From contig CAKUXU010000003.1 of NCBI GenBank assembly GCA_934700635.1, positions 1-23,283 of the forward strand: DNA of 23,283 nt. The letters run 5' to 3'. The translations under genes were made by a program, and so were the position numbers. Source of the DNA: an uncultured Eubacteriales bacterium. Lineage in GTDB: Bacteria; Bacillota; Clostridia; Oscillospirales; Acutalibacteraceae. The notes beneath the pieces were generated by a model. That model was given only the letters and a program-made list of their open reading frames with translations. It ran no database searches and was not told the DNA's origin. This document shows, one piece after another, positions 14,575-22,698 of the stretch; positions within the stretch are counted from its first letter, which is position 1; each line of letters begins with the position of its first letter.

Positions 14575-15390
14575 TTATTTTCTTTTATTCAAATTTATTT
14601 TTTCAAGTGCTGAGACTCCAAAATACATTATAGAAGCCATAATAGAAAGCATAATCACTCCTGCTATTACAAGGTCCATTTTAAACACTTGACCTCCATA
14701 AACTATTAAATACCCTATACCACTCGAAGAAACTAAAAATTCACCTGTTATTACTCCTATAAGTGACATACCAACATTTATTTTTAAAGTAGACATTATA
14801 ACAGGAATACTTGCAGGAAAAACAAGTTTGGTAAAAATTTGATATTTACTTGCTCCAAAAGATCTCATGAGTAAAATTTCGTCTTTGCTTATGTTTTCAA
14901 ATCCTTGCAAAATATTCATTATCGAAATAACAACAGAAACTAAAACAGCCATTAGAACTATTGATCCCATTCCTGCTCCTATCCACACTATGATTATTGG
15001 TCCAAGAGCAACTTTAGGAAGTGCATTTAACACAACAAGATAAGGATCTGAAACCTTCAAGACAAACGGCGACCACCATATAAGACTTGCAATAATTATT
15101 CCAAGTAAAGTACCAATAATAAAACCTATCAAAGTTTCCATTGAAGTGATAAAAATATTATTCCACAATTGACCACTATTGTATAAATCTAAAAACACCG
15201 AAAAAAATCTAGAAGGACAGCTCATTATAAAGCTATCTATTATTTTAAGTCTTGCAAAAATTTCCCATAATAATAATGCTAAAATCAAAATTCCAATTTG
15301 TAATGATTTTATTTTTAAATTTTCAATTTTCAATTTATGTAGATAATTTTTTTGTTCTAAGGATATATTTTCTTTAATTTTTTTTTTCAT
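14575..15390 (-). CDS. ABC transporter permease, SsuC/ThiX-type
   Basis: This is the membrane subunit of an NMT1/SsuA-class importer. The 271 residues have about six membrane segments after a basic N terminus of some 30 residues. The coupling loop that binds the ATPase is visible as L-L-M-R-S-F-G-A-S-K-Y-Q-I-F-T-K-L-V-F-P, which fits the binding-protein-dependent permease signature. It resembles taurine/sulfonate (SsuC/TauC) and pyrimidine (ThiX) permeases; the substrate cannot be decided. Its start overlaps the end of the ATPase gene by 17 bases. It is the last gene of the operon and ends at the bidirectional terminator. Confidence 0.9.
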   Translation of the reverse strand: MKKKIKENISLEQKNYLHKLKIENLKIKSLQIGILILALLLWEIFARLKIIDSFIMSCPSRFFSVFLDLYNSGQLWNNIFITSMETLIGFIIGTLLGIIIASLIWWSPFVLKVSDPYLVVLNALPKVALGPIIIVWIGAGMGSIVLMAVLVSVVISIMNILQGFENISKDEILLMRSFGASKYQIFTKLVFPASIPVIMSTLKINVGMSLIGVITGEFLVSSSGIGYLIVYGGQVFKMDLVIAGVIMLSIMASIMYFGVSALEKINLNKRK

Positions 15391-16147
15391 TTAATTCACT
15401 CCAAATAACATCGAAATAATCATTAAATTTTTTACTTCTTCTTTTTTTATCTGCAGGTAAATTTCTAAAATCTTTATCTATTTCAATGATTTTTTTAATT
15501 TTACTAGGCCTTGCCGAAAGTACAGCTACTCTGTCTGAAAGAGAAGCCGCTTCGGATATATCATGAGTAACTAAGACAGCTGTTTTTTTCTCAGTTTTAA
15601 TTATATTCCTGACTTCCTGTGAAAGATTTAATCTCGTTTGATAATCAAGAGCAGAAAAAGGTTCGTCCAGAAGGAGTAAATCCGGTTTTACCACCAAAGT
15701 TCTTATAAGTGCAACCTTTTGCCTCATTCCTCCCGAAAGTTGACTCGGGTAATAATCTTTGAATTTTCCTAAATTATATCTTTCTAATAGAGACAGAGCA
15801 TAATTTTCTGATTTTTCATTTAAATTTTTTTTAATTTCAAGACCAAGTAAAATATTTTGCCTTATTGTTCGCCAGCTCAAAAGATAATCCCTTTGAAGCA
15901 TATACCCTACTACTTGATTTGGTGATTTATTTTGGTCAAAAACTATTTTTCCATCAGAAGGTACCATAAGCCCCGATATTAAAGATAAAATCGTACTTTT
16001 TCCGCAACCGCTCGGACCGACAATACTTAAAAATTCCCCTTTAAAAATATCAAGATTAAAATCATTTACAGCAAGAGTTTCTCCGTTTAAAGTATGGTAC
16101 CTCATAACTATATTTTTCATTTCTAAAATTTTATTTTTGGATTCCAT
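15374..16147 (-). CDS. ABC transporter ATP-binding protein, SsuB/ThiZ-type
   Basis: This 257-residue ATPase has Walker A G-P-S-G-C-G-K-S-T (about 43-51), Q-loop M-L-Q-R-D (a diverged Gln loop, typical of the SsuB/TauB class), signature L-S-G-G-M-R-Q-K, Walker B L-L-L-L-D-E-P-F-S-A-L-D and H-loop V-T-H-D-I-S-E-A. It couples ATP hydrolysis to the downstream permease. The start is backed by a perfect AAGGAGGT. It follows the lipoprotein gene after 75 bases, which hold a small hairpin. Confidence 0.93.
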   Translation of the reverse strand: MESKNKILEMKNIVMRYHTLNGETLAVNDFNLDIFKGEFLSIVGPSGCGKSTILSLISGLMVPSDGKIVFDQNKSPNQVVGYMLQRDYLLSWRTIRQNILLGLEIKKNLNEKSENYALSLLERYNLGKFKDYYPSQLSGGMRQKVALIRTLVVKPDLLLLDEPFSALDYQTRLNLSQEVRNIIKTEKKTAVLVTHDISEAASLSDRVAVLSARPSKIKKIIEIDKDFRNLPADKKRRSKKFNDYFDVIWSELNEKKN

Positions 16148-16222
16148 AAAACTTTTCCTACCTCCTTACATTCTCAATTCAACTTACTCATGCTTGCGCA
16201 TAAGTTATTTTCCGGAATTTTT

Positions 16223-17230
16223 TTATTTCAAAGAATCAATTGCAAATTTATTGTCTATCACATCTTCAAAGTTGATTTTATCTTTCAATTCTCCCGCATC
16301 TAACATTATGTCTTCCAGCAATTCAAACTGTTCATTTTCTATTAGGGGGGATTTATTCCATACATCGGAAAATTTATATCTTTCTATACATTTTTCAAGT
16401 ATCTCTTCAGAACAATCAACAAAATACGGCAGTAAAAGTTTTGCCGTTTCCGAGGAACTATGATTTTCTATCCAAATCTGCGCTTTGTATATAGCATTTG
16501 TAAAAGATTGTATAACTTCATGGTTTTCTTCGATATATTTTTTTGAAGCACAGTACCCGGTATATGAAATTTTTTCACATTCATTACCCAAAAATTTTAA
16601 AATGTAAAATGATTTTTCTTTTTGCAAAATTGATGCCATCGGTTCAAAAAGACATACATAATCCCCTATTCCTCTGCTAAATGCAATTCCCATCAGATCA
16701 AATTTTATATTATTAATAAGATTTACTTTACCATATAAATTTTTACTTCTGAGTATATGCTCAAAAACCATTTCAGGTACGCCTCCCAAGCGTCCCGCTA
16801 TTACTTCACGATTTTTCAAATCTTCCCAACAGAAATTTTCTTCTCTTCCAACTAAAAAGCTCCCATCTTTTTGAGTCAACTGGCAAAACATAACCGGACA
16901 ATCTTGCTTCCCTTGACTTTTTACACTCAATATCGAAGATGTTCCTAAAAGACCTATATCTGCCCCTCCTGAAAGCAAAGCCGTCATAGTTTTATCAGAT
17001 CCTTCTGAAGATTGTAATTTAACATTAATACCGTAGTCAGAAAAAAATCCAAGCTCTAAAGCAACATATTGAGGAGCATAGAAAATAGAACGTGTTACTT
17101 CATTAAGTTTCACTGTTTTATTATTTTTTTCCTTTTTTATGTTACAGGAAGTCAAAGAGAAAGCTATGACTAAAAGTAAAATAAAATATTTATATAAAAA
17201 TTTTTTCTTAGTTTTCAATCTTAGCACCAA
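16223..17230 (-). CDS. NMT1/SsuA-type substrate-binding lipoprotein of an ABC importer
   Basis: This is the extracellular binding protein. It has a basic start, a hydrophobic stretch and lipobox L-T-S-C with the modified cysteine near residue 29 of the open frame. The mature part begins with the class hallmark F-Y-A-P-Q-Y-V-A-L-E-L-G-F-F, as in HMP/thiamine precursor and sulfonate binding proteins. It then has A-L-L-S-G-G-A-D-I-G-L-L-G and A-G-R-L-G-G-V-P-E. About 335 residues is normal. The exact start is unclear: a TTG at the frame start is too close to AAAGG, and an internal TTG (residue 5) with GGTG six bases before it may be the real one. No thiamine or sulfonate genes lie nearby and no TPP riboswitch is seen, so the ligand is unknown. 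Confidence 0.88.
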   Translation of the reverse strand: MVLRLKTKKKFLYKYFILLLVIAFSLTSCNIKKEKNNKTVKLNEVTRSIFYAPQYVALELGFFSDYGINVKLQSSEGSDKTMTALLSGGADIGLLGTSSILSVKSQGKQDCPVMFCQLTQKDGSFLVGREENFCWEDLKNREVIAGRLGGVPEMVFEHILRSKNLYGKVNLINNIKFDLMGIAFSRGIGDYVCLFEPMASILQKEKSFYILKFLGNECEKISYTGYCASKKYIEENHEVIQSFTNAIYKAQIWIENHSSSETAKLLLPYFVDCSEEILEKCIERYKFSDVWNKSPLIENEQFELLEDIMLDAGELKDKINFEDVIDNKFAIDSLK

Positions 17231-17328
17231 CCTTTTTATGACTAAGAATCATTACTATTTTATTTTCAAAACTCAAAAAATGTTCTAAATAAAATTCTTT
17301 TTATTTCATCATGTTATTTATACGTTAT

Positions 17329-17357
17329 TTGACTTGCATTTTAATGAATAGTACAAT
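17329..17357 (+). promoter_or_regulatory. Sigma-A-type promoter of the BspA-like gene
   Basis: TTGACT at 17329-17334 and TACAAT at 17352-17357 are separated by exactly 17 bases, 40 bases before the ATG, which has an AAGGAGGA site. Confidence 0.75.
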
Positions 17358-17396
17358 AAACAGTGCATAAATTATATAAATTAAGGAGGAATTATA

Positions 17397-19022
17397 ATGA
17401 AAATTAAGAAAGTATTCTCAGTACTGTTGAGTGCAACCATGATTTTTCAAGTTTTTGGATATGCAAATAAATCTTCAGCTTTTCCGCAGAAGAAATTTAA
17501 ATATGAAATTCTAGATAAAAAAAATAAAACTATAAAACTCACAAAAATAGGAGACCATGATTATATCCCCGAAAAGATAGATGGTTACACCATTACTCAA
17601 ATAGGCAACGAAGCAGCTCTTAGAGGATTAGATGCAACTTTAAACGATCGTATAGTAAGTTGGATTACGAAGGCAGTCGAAGTTGTTACTCTTCCTGTTT
17701 CACTCCCACTTAGTTTAATATTCCCACCTGGTTCAGGCTCTATGAAAAGTTATTTATTTAGTGATAAAACAGTCTTTTACTATCTGGTCTTTAGTAAAGT
17801 AAAAGAAGTAAATTTGCCACAGCTTGAATCTATAGGTGTCGAAGCATTTTCATGTAGTAAAGTAGAAACAGTAAATGCTCAAAACCTTAAACACATAGGC
17901 ATTGGTGCTTTTAAAAATTGCAAAGACTTAAAAACTTTTAATGCCCCGAATTTAGAAGATATACCGGCAGCAAAAGAGGGATACTCTGATTACGGAGAAA
18001 ATATATGGCTCAGGTATAATTACAGAAATACTACCGGAGGAGTTTTTGAAAATTGCAAAAAATTAAAAAATATTAATATAAATAAAGTAAAATCTATTGG
18101 TACCAGTGCATTCAAAGAGTGCAAAGACTTAAAAAAAATTAATATTCCTAACTGTAAATCACTTGGAAAATGGACATTTAAAAACTGTACAAACTTATCA
18201 AACATTAGTGCCCCAAAGTTAGAATCTACCGGTAATTACTCAATAGAAAATTGTGAAGCTTTAAAAGAAATAAATCTTCCAAATTGCAAATCTATTAATG
18301 AAGGTACTTTTATATTCTGTAAAAATTTAGAAGACATTAACATAACTAATGCAAAGTTTATAGGAAAACGTGCATTTGAAAACTGTGAAGCTTTAAAAAA
18401 ATTAGATCTTCCAAACTGTGAATCTGTTGATGATTATTCCTTTGAACAATGTCGAGGTTTAAAAGAAATAAACCTTCCAAAATGCAAATCTATCGGAAAA
18501 GGAACTTTCTTAAATTGCAAAAATCTTGAAAAACTTTATATTCCGGTCTGCGAAGACATAGACGAAAAAGTTTTTGAAGGTTGCGAAAATTTAAAAAATT
18601 TTAATGCTCCTAAACTAGAAAAAATAGAAAAACCTGTGTTTGAAAAATCAAATTTAGAAACTATTGATGTTCCAAATTTAAAACATATATCATCAATGAC
18701 ATTTCAAAAATATGAAAATCTAAAAAGTTTCAATGCACCTAAATTGGAATCCACAGTCGATTATTTGTTTGAAGAATGTGAATCTCTAAAAGAATTAAGT
18801 TTTCCAGACTGCAAATCCATAGCAACCGGTACTTTTAAAAACTGTAAAAATCTCGAAAAGATTTCTATTCCATCCTGTGAATATTTAGGCGAAAAAGTGT
18901 TTGAAGGATGCAAAAATTTAAAAGAAGTAACCATTTCTAAATCTTTTTACGCCTACTTTTTTAATAATTCAGGTCTTGCATATGAAATTTCTAACGGTGA
19001 TATTAAAGTAATTTTTAAATAA
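17397..19022 (+). CDS. Secreted BspA-type leucine-rich-repeat protein
   Basis: This 541-residue protein has a signal peptide (basic start, hydrophobic core V-L-L-S-A-T-M-I-F-Q-V-F-G) likely cleaved near residue 28. A 90-residue N-terminal region includes a hydrophobic stretch around residues 95-112. Then come about 17 repeats of 22-23 residues in the LRR_5/BspA pattern, for example L-K-E-I-N-L-P-N-C-K-S-I followed by T-F-x-N-C-K-N. Asn-Cys pairs recur at the same place in nearly every unit and form an N/C ladder. No anchor motif (LPxTG, SLH, choline-binding) is at the C terminus, so the protein is probably released or loosely held. BspA-like proteins bind host or matrix proteins in other bacteria; binding here is inferred. 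It has its own promoter. Confidence 0.9.
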   Translation: MKIKKVFSVLLSATMIFQVFGYANKSSAFPQKKFKYEILDKKNKTIKLTKIGDHDYIPEKIDGYTITQIGNEAALRGLDATLNDRIVSWITKAVEVVTLPVSLPLSLIFPPGSGSMKSYLFSDKTVFYYLVFSKVKEVNLPQLESIGVEAFSCSKVETVNAQNLKHIGIGAFKNCKDLKTFNAPNLEDIPAAKEGYSDYGENIWLRYNYRNTTGGVFENCKKLKNININKVKSIGTSAFKECKDLKKINIPNCKSLGKWTFKNCTNLSNISAPKLESTGNYSIENCEALKEINLPNCKSINEGTFIFCKNLEDINITNAKFIGKRAFENCEALKKLDLPNCESVDDYSFEQCRGLKEINLPKCKSIGKGTFLNCKNLEKLYIPVCEDIDEKVFEGCENLKNFNAPKLEKIEKPVFEKSNLETIDVPNLKHISSMTFQKYENLKSFNAPKLESTVDYLFEECESLKELSFPDCKSIATGTFKNCKNLEKISIPSCEYLGEKVFEGCKNLKEVTISKSFYAYFFNNSGLAYEISNGDIKVIFK

Positions 19023-19032
19023 TTAGAAATTA

Positions 19033-19698
19033 TTAATTTATTGTTTCTTTTGATGTATTTAAACCTGAAATCCCATTCGTTGAATACACTTTAGGTACAC
19101 CTCCAAGTATTACTATTTCAGATATTAATGCATTTGTATCGTAATCTTCAGAAGCGATGCACCCAGGAACCATAACAGCTATTTTTGTATGAATATAAAG
19201 ATAAATTTGGTAAATAGTTTGATTTATTCCTGCATCTTTAAATGAACTTTTAAATTCAGTTGAAACATTACCAGTAATAGAAATTTTCATTGGTATTCCT
19301 GGCCCTAGACCGCTCAGCACTTCGAAGCCTGAAAGTGTTCCGAGCGGTATTTTTATATTTTTTTCTTTGAACTCAGAAAATTTATTTTGTACTATTAATG
19401 CAACTCTTGATTTTAATCTATTTACTTTTTGCATGTCAGAAAAAAGAACTGTTAATTCCCCATTTTCAAGTTTTTCCATTTTTATAATTTCGTCATATTG
19501 GCTTTTATTTTCCGAAAGTTCCTCTAAAATAGCTTCATTTATTGCATCATTTGAAAGTACTTTAGCTCGAGAAAGCGAAGCGGACTTTATAACAGGTCTG
19601 AACCTGAAATGAAGAAAAAAAAGTACAGAAACAAAAATAAAAAGAAGTAAAAGAACTATTCTAAGCTTTTTTCTATTGATACGTTTATTGCTTGGCAT
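19033..19698 (-). CDS. yunB: Sporulation protein YunB
   Basis: This 221-residue protein has one N-terminal membrane segment (about 13-31) followed by a soluble domain. The YunB pattern is seen in S-L-S-R-A-K-V-L-S-N-D-A-I-N-E-A-I, then G-T-L-S-G-F-E-V-L-S-G-L-G-P-G-I-P and G-I-N-Q-T-I-Y-Q-I-Y-L. In Bacillus subtilis yunB is made under sigma-E in the mother cell and affects spore formation; the molecular role is unknown. The start is placed at M-P-S-N-K because AGGTG lies at the right distance before it; the ATG two codons up would be too close. It converges on the BspA-like gene with a 10-base gap. Confidence 0.85.
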   Translation of the reverse strand: MPSNKRINRKKLRIVLLLLFIFVSVLFFLHFRFRPVIKSASLSRAKVLSNDAINEAILEELSENKSQYDEIIKMEKLENGELTVLFSDMQKVNRLKSRVALIVQNKFSEFKEKNIKIPLGTLSGFEVLSGLGPGIPMKISITGNVSTEFKSSFKDAGINQTIYQIYLYIHTKIAVMVPGCIASEDYDTNALISEIVILGGVPKVYSTNGISGLNTSKETIN

Positions 19699-19733
19699 TT
19701 TCATACACCTGCAGTTTGTTTTATAAAGCTATA

Positions 19734-19755
19734 ATATAAAAAAATTTTTTTATAT
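19734..19755. repeat. 22-bp perfect AT palindrome upstream of yunB
   Basis: ATAT, seven A, seven T, ATAT: a perfect palindrome 36 bases before the yunB start. On the minus strand CATATAAA (19749-19756) in this element resembles the sigma-E -10 box (CATATA); the -35 match (ATG for ATA, 16 bases up) is poor. It could be a promoter, a bent A-tract or a hairpin. Confidence 0.4.
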
Positions 19756-19837
19756 GTGAACAAAAAGCAAATCATGGTAATTTTTTTATAATTAAAAATC
19801 TCTTATTAATCCTAGCATTTATGGGAATAATACATAC

Positions 19838-19862
19838 CAGATAAGCCTAACTTGCTTATCTG
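19838..19862 (+). promoter_or_regulatory. 9-bp perfect stem-loop in the leader of the 73-residue protein gene
   Basis: CAGATAAGC, loop CTAACTT, GCTTATCTG. It lies 37 bases before the gene start. No immediate U-run follows, so a leader hairpin or operator is more likely than a terminator. Upstream GGGAATAATA (19823-19832) fits the sigma-F/G-type -10 pattern GGNRANANTW, with TCTTA 17 bases before it as an imperfect -35; a start there would begin the RNA with this hairpin. Confidence 0.5.
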
Positions 19863-19899
19863 AAAATAATATTTTAATTTTTGAAAGGAGAGATTAAAT

Positions 19900-20121
19900 A
19901 TGTGCTGCAATCATGAAAACCATTCAAGCGAATGTTTTTGCGGTAAAATCTGCGGAGTTTTAAGGCTTCTTCTTGCTGGAGCAGTGCTCGGAACTATTGC
20001 CGGTATGGTAGGTATGTATTTCTTTGACCATGATAAATGCATGCAAAGAAATGCAAGAAGAATGCTTCAAGGGGCCGAAGAATTTACACATAATATAAAA
20101 TCTAAAATAAATGAAGATTAG
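19900..20121 (+). CDS. Small Cys-rich YtxH-like membrane protein
   Basis: This 73-residue protein begins M-C-C-N-H-E-N-H-S-S-E-C-F-C, then has one membrane segment with glycines (L-L-L-A-G-A-V-L-G-T-I-A-G-M-V-G-M-Y-F-F) and a charged, possibly helical tail of 33 residues. The membrane segment and basic tail resemble the small YtxH/gas-vesicle-like family, but the Cys/His-rich head is not typical and could bind metal. AAAGGAG precedes the ATG. It is monocistronic, divergent from yunB, and ends at its own terminator. Function unknown. Confidence 0.7.
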   Translation: MCCNHENHSSECFCGKICGVLRLLLAGAVLGTIAGMVGMYFFDHDKCMQRNARRMLQGAEEFTHNIKSKINED

Positions 20122-20147
20122 TTTCCTTACTATAGGTTAAAATTTTT

Positions 20148-20176
20148 AAATCCACTAGTTTTTAGTGGATTTTTTA
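20148..20176 (+). terminator. Intrinsic terminator after the 73-residue protein gene
   Basis: AAATCCACTA and TAGTGGATTT form a 10-base perfect stem with a five-base loop and a T-run. Confidence 0.9.
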
Positions 20177-20180
20177 ATAC

Positions 20181-20205
20181 AAAAAACCACGCATTGTAAG
20201 CGTGG
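20181..20205 (-). terminator. Intrinsic terminator of the YabE-like gene
   Basis: On the minus strand CCACGC, loop TTACAAT, GCGTGG is followed by TTTTTT. It lies 10 bases after the gene's stop, and is separate from the neighbouring plus-strand terminator. Confidence 0.9.
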
Positions 20206-20214
20206 CGTTATTTA

Positions 20215-21405
20215 TTATTTAATAATTGAAACTTTAACTGACTTTCTTCCAAATTTTTTGCAAGAATCTTTAGAAGACATATAAATATCAACTATTGCAG
20301 ACCCTTTTTTGAGTGCTCCACCAGTATCCTGAGCAATAAGTTCTTTGCGATAAGACCCATCCTGTGCTTCGACTAATATCCTTGATCCGTAAGGTATAAC
20401 TTTAGGATTTACTGCTACAGTACTTTCAGAAGATGGGCGTACTCCAGTTGAAGTTTTTGCTCCTGGAGAAGCTGTATATGCAGTTGCATATCCAAAAAAC
20501 ACATTCGAAGCTTTTCCTCCATTTGATTCAGAACTGGTTTTTCTGTTTTCTTCATTTTTCGGTTTAATTTTCCCAGTTCCTTTAACTACTACTTTATCTT
20601 CAGGATTTTCAATTATTTTACTTTCTAAAATTTCGGAATCTATAACATTTCCGTCTTTTAATGTTTGCTTTATTCTTAATTCCTTTTTGCCGTCTTTTCC
20701 CTCACAAGTAACCTCGGTAGACCCTTCTGAAAGAAGTGTACTGGTTTTTACAACTGTATTTCTCGGAATATCTTCTGTAACAGTAACTTCTTCTTTTTTT
20801 ATTCTGCTAACATTTATTTTCATTCCATCGTAGACTCTTAATGAGGCATTTTGGTCAACTTCATCTTCATTTGAAAGATTTATCTTAAGATAATCTAAAG
20901 TATCTTTGACTGAATGTTTTGGAACAATGTATTCTTTTTCTTCACCATCTGCAAAAACCGTGATTTTAACTCTTGGGGTTACAGATATTTTTGTTTCTTT
21001 TGTAAGCTCAAAATCAAGTGGAAGATTTACAATATCATTTTCGCTCAAATTTACTCCAAGAGACTCAAGAACATCTGAAACTTTTCCTTCGACAATTTTT
21101 AAAGTATGAATTTTTTCTCCATCCCAAACATTTACATCAAAAGCTCTTTTAACATTGAGCTTCAAAGATCCATCAGGATTGTCAATTTTTTCAACAATAT
21201 CATTATCGGAAACCTTTACTCCGACATTTCCGAGTATACTATCTACATTGCTGTCTAAAGTAACCGAATGAATAGTGCTATTATCAACGTTTACATAAAC
21301 ATCTCTTGCAAATGTTTTTACCGAAAAAATAGAAACTGCACACAATGTTCCCATCATTACTACGGAAGCCGCTTTTCTCGCGGGATTTTTTTTATTGTAA
21401 TTCAC
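20215..21405 (-). CDS. YabE-like cell-wall protein (DUF348 x3, G5, 3D domain)
   Basis: This 396-residue exported protein probably acts on peptidoglycan. It has an N-terminal hydrophobic export segment (about 13-30), then three ubiquitin-like DUF348 repeats, each of the type V-x-x-V-L-x-x-L-G-V-x-L-S-x-x-D. A G5 domain follows (about 207-280, starting V-T-V-T-E-D-I-P and ending K-V-V-V-K-G-T-G), then a Ser/Lys-rich linker and a C-terminal 3D domain (about 303-396). The 3D domain has T-A-Y-T-A, S-T-G-V, V-I-P-Y-G-S-R, A-Q-D-T-G-G-A and I-V-D-I-Y; its aspartates are those shared with MltA/Rpf-type lytic enzymes. The start is a GTG with GGAGGAT. In B. subtilis the homologue YabE is an autolysin-like protein with a resuscitation-factor relation. 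It has its own promoter and terminator. Confidence 0.88.
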   Translation of the reverse strand: MNYNKKNPARKAASVVMMGTLCAVSIFSVKTFARDVYVNVDNSTIHSVTLDSNVDSILGNVGVKVSDNDIVEKIDNPDGSLKLNVKRAFDVNVWDGEKIHTLKIVEGKVSDVLESLGVNLSENDIVNLPLDFELTKETKISVTPRVKITVFADGEEKEYIVPKHSVKDTLDYLKINLSNEDEVDQNASLRVYDGMKINVSRIKKEEVTVTEDIPRNTVVKTSTLLSEGSTEVTCEGKDGKKELRIKQTLKDGNVIDSEILESKIIENPEDKVVVKGTGKIKPKNEENRKTSSESNGGKASNVFFGYATAYTASPGAKTSTGVRPSSESTVAVNPKVIPYGSRILVEAQDGSYRKELIAQDTGGALKKGSAIVDIYMSSKDSCKKFGRKSVKVSIIK

Positions 21406-21515
21406 TTTATATCCTCCAATTCATAGCATTCCAAGTCATTTTTATGTTTAAACTTAAAACTAATTTTAAATCCGAAAATTAATCGAAATTATCTTGAAAA
21501 AGTTCCTTTTCCCCT

Positions 21516-21544
21516 ATGATATTAAACACGTTGGCTATTGTCAA
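21516..21544 (-). promoter_or_regulatory. Sigma-A-type promoter of the YabE-like gene
   Basis: On the minus strand TTGACA (21539-21544) and TATCAT (21516-21521) are 17 bases apart, leaving a leader of about 100 bases. Confidence 0.75.
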
Positions 21545-21764
21545 GAAACGCAAAAATATTTTTTTATGTAAAATAACGAACATTTTAAACATGTCACTGT
21601 AAAAATATTATAAAAAATGTTTTTGATTTAGAAAATAATTGTAAACTTTATTTCAATAAACGATTTTACACATTTATAAATTTGTGTAAATCTCTGAAAT
21701 CAAATAGTTACATTTTAGTAACAAATAATTACATATATACTTTCATTTATCAAAATATCAAAAT

Positions 21765-21790
21765 ACAGAATATACTGAAAACATAATGTA
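21765..21790 (+). promoter_or_regulatory. Possible sigma-K-type promoter of the DUF11 gene
   Basis: CATAATGTA at 21782-21790 fits the sigma-K -10 pattern CATANNNTA, and ACA at 21765-21767 could be its -35, at a spacing of 15 bases after AC. No convincing sigma-A promoter is seen. The pattern is short and may be chance. Confidence 0.3.
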
Positions 21791-21822
21791 AGTTTTCCAA
21801 CTTTTCAATCGGAGGTATAAAA

Positions 21823-22698
21823 ATGTCAAATGAAATATATAATACTGCATCTTTAAGTTTTGAATACGGGTCAAGAAAAGGGTTTGTGTCTTCGAATATT
21901 GCTTTCACAACGCTTCAAGACTCAATAACTGTTTCTAAATCTTCGCTTGGAAATATTTATTTTCAAAATACAGAGATACCATTTATAATATCTATAAGCA
22001 ATAATAATCAGGAAGAAATTAAAAATCTTGTTATCGAAGATGATTTAGGTACATATTCTTTAGGTCAAGGACTTCTAGATTCTGAATTTACTCCTCTTGA
22101 ATTTGTAGATACTGCTTTCCTTTATATAGGTGGAATTTTTAATTCAAATATCACTCCAAAAATATCTAAAGGTAAAATAGTATTTAAAGTTTCAAGTATT
22201 CCGGCAAAATCAAATATAATTATATTATATAAAGTATCTACAAATGAATTTTCTCCTTTAACTACAGGATCTGAAATAAAAACAACCGCTACTGTTACTT
22301 CTACTTGCATGAGCTCTCCTATTTTAGCTTCGAATACAATAAAAGTAAAAGAAGAAGCAGATATAAAAATAATAAAAAACATGTGTCCAAATCCTATAAC
22401 TTCAGGAGATATTATAACATATACTTTTTCTCTTTATAACTATGGCAATATAACCGCAACTAATGTTGTTCTAAATGATACTTTTTCACCTGTAGCAGAA
22501 AACTTGAATGTATATTTAGACTCAAAAATTGTTCCGAATAGCAATTACTCTTATGTAGGCGGTACTTTAAAGCTTCCTTGCGAAAATTCCGAAACGTCAA
22601 TTTCAATACCGGCAGCTAATTTTATTCAAGATTCCATTACAGGTATAATTTCTGTAAATCCGGGAACAATTAATATAACTATTACAGGAAGGATTTGA
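21823..22698 (+). CDS. DUF11-domain protein
   Basis: This 291-residue, nearly all-beta protein has no signal peptide, membrane segment or anchor. The first half (about 1-170) begins N-T-A-S-L-S-F-E-Y-G-S and has S-I-S-N-N-N-Q-E-E-I-K-N-L-V-I-E-D, a DUF11-like strand pattern. The second half (about 178-291) is a clear DUF11 domain, starting A-D-I-K-I-I-K-N-M-C-P-N-P-I with Y-T-F-S-L-Y-N-Y-G-N-I-T-A-T-N-V-V-L-N-D. Such proteins are frequent in Clostridia and are usually surface-associated; how this one reaches a surface without a signal is unclear. A spore-surface role is possible given the sigma-K-like promoter and the sporulation neighbours, but is inference. A CGGAGG site precedes the ATG. 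Confidence 0.8.
   Translation: MSNEIYNTASLSFEYGSRKGFVSSNIAFTTLQDSITVSKSSLGNIYFQNTEIPFIISISNNNQEEIKNLVIEDDLGTYSLGQGLLDSEFTPLEFVDTAFLYIGGIFNSNITPKISKGKIVFKVSSIPAKSNIIILYKVSTNEFSPLTTGSEIKTTATVTSTCMSSPILASNTIKVKEEADIKIIKNMCPNPITSGDIITYTFSLYNYGNITATNVVLNDTFSPVAENLNVYLDSKIVPNSNYSYVGGTLKLPCENSETSISIPAANFIQDSITGIISVNPGTINITITGRI

Larger units (their letters stand above)
21406..21822. other. 417-base intergenic region with divergent promoters and two dyads
   Basis: No gene is seen. The region holds the promoter of the YabE-like gene (minus) and the leader of the DUF11 gene (plus). Two dyads lie between: TTTACACA, 10 bases, TGTGTAAA (21665-21690) and GTTAC, six bases, GTAAC (21707-21722). A tandem direct repeat ATCAAAAT occurs twice at 21749-21764. 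No known riboswitch is recognisable. Confidence 0.55.

Noticed and set aside
16150..17400. Thiamine (TPP) riboswitch upstream of the NMT1-type importer
   Set aside because: Neither the CUGAGA nor the ACCUGA-type core could be found on the minus strand between the lipoprotein start and the BspA promoter.
19022..19045. AT-only stem between the BspA-like gene and yunB as a terminator
   Set aside because: The AATAATT/AATTATT stem has no G-C pairs and is too weak to count as an intrinsic terminator.
21406..21515. c-di-AMP (ydaO-type) riboswitch in the leader of the YabE-like gene
   Set aside because: Such switches often precede cell-wall hydrolase genes in Clostridia, but this leader is only about 100 bases and shows no matching core.
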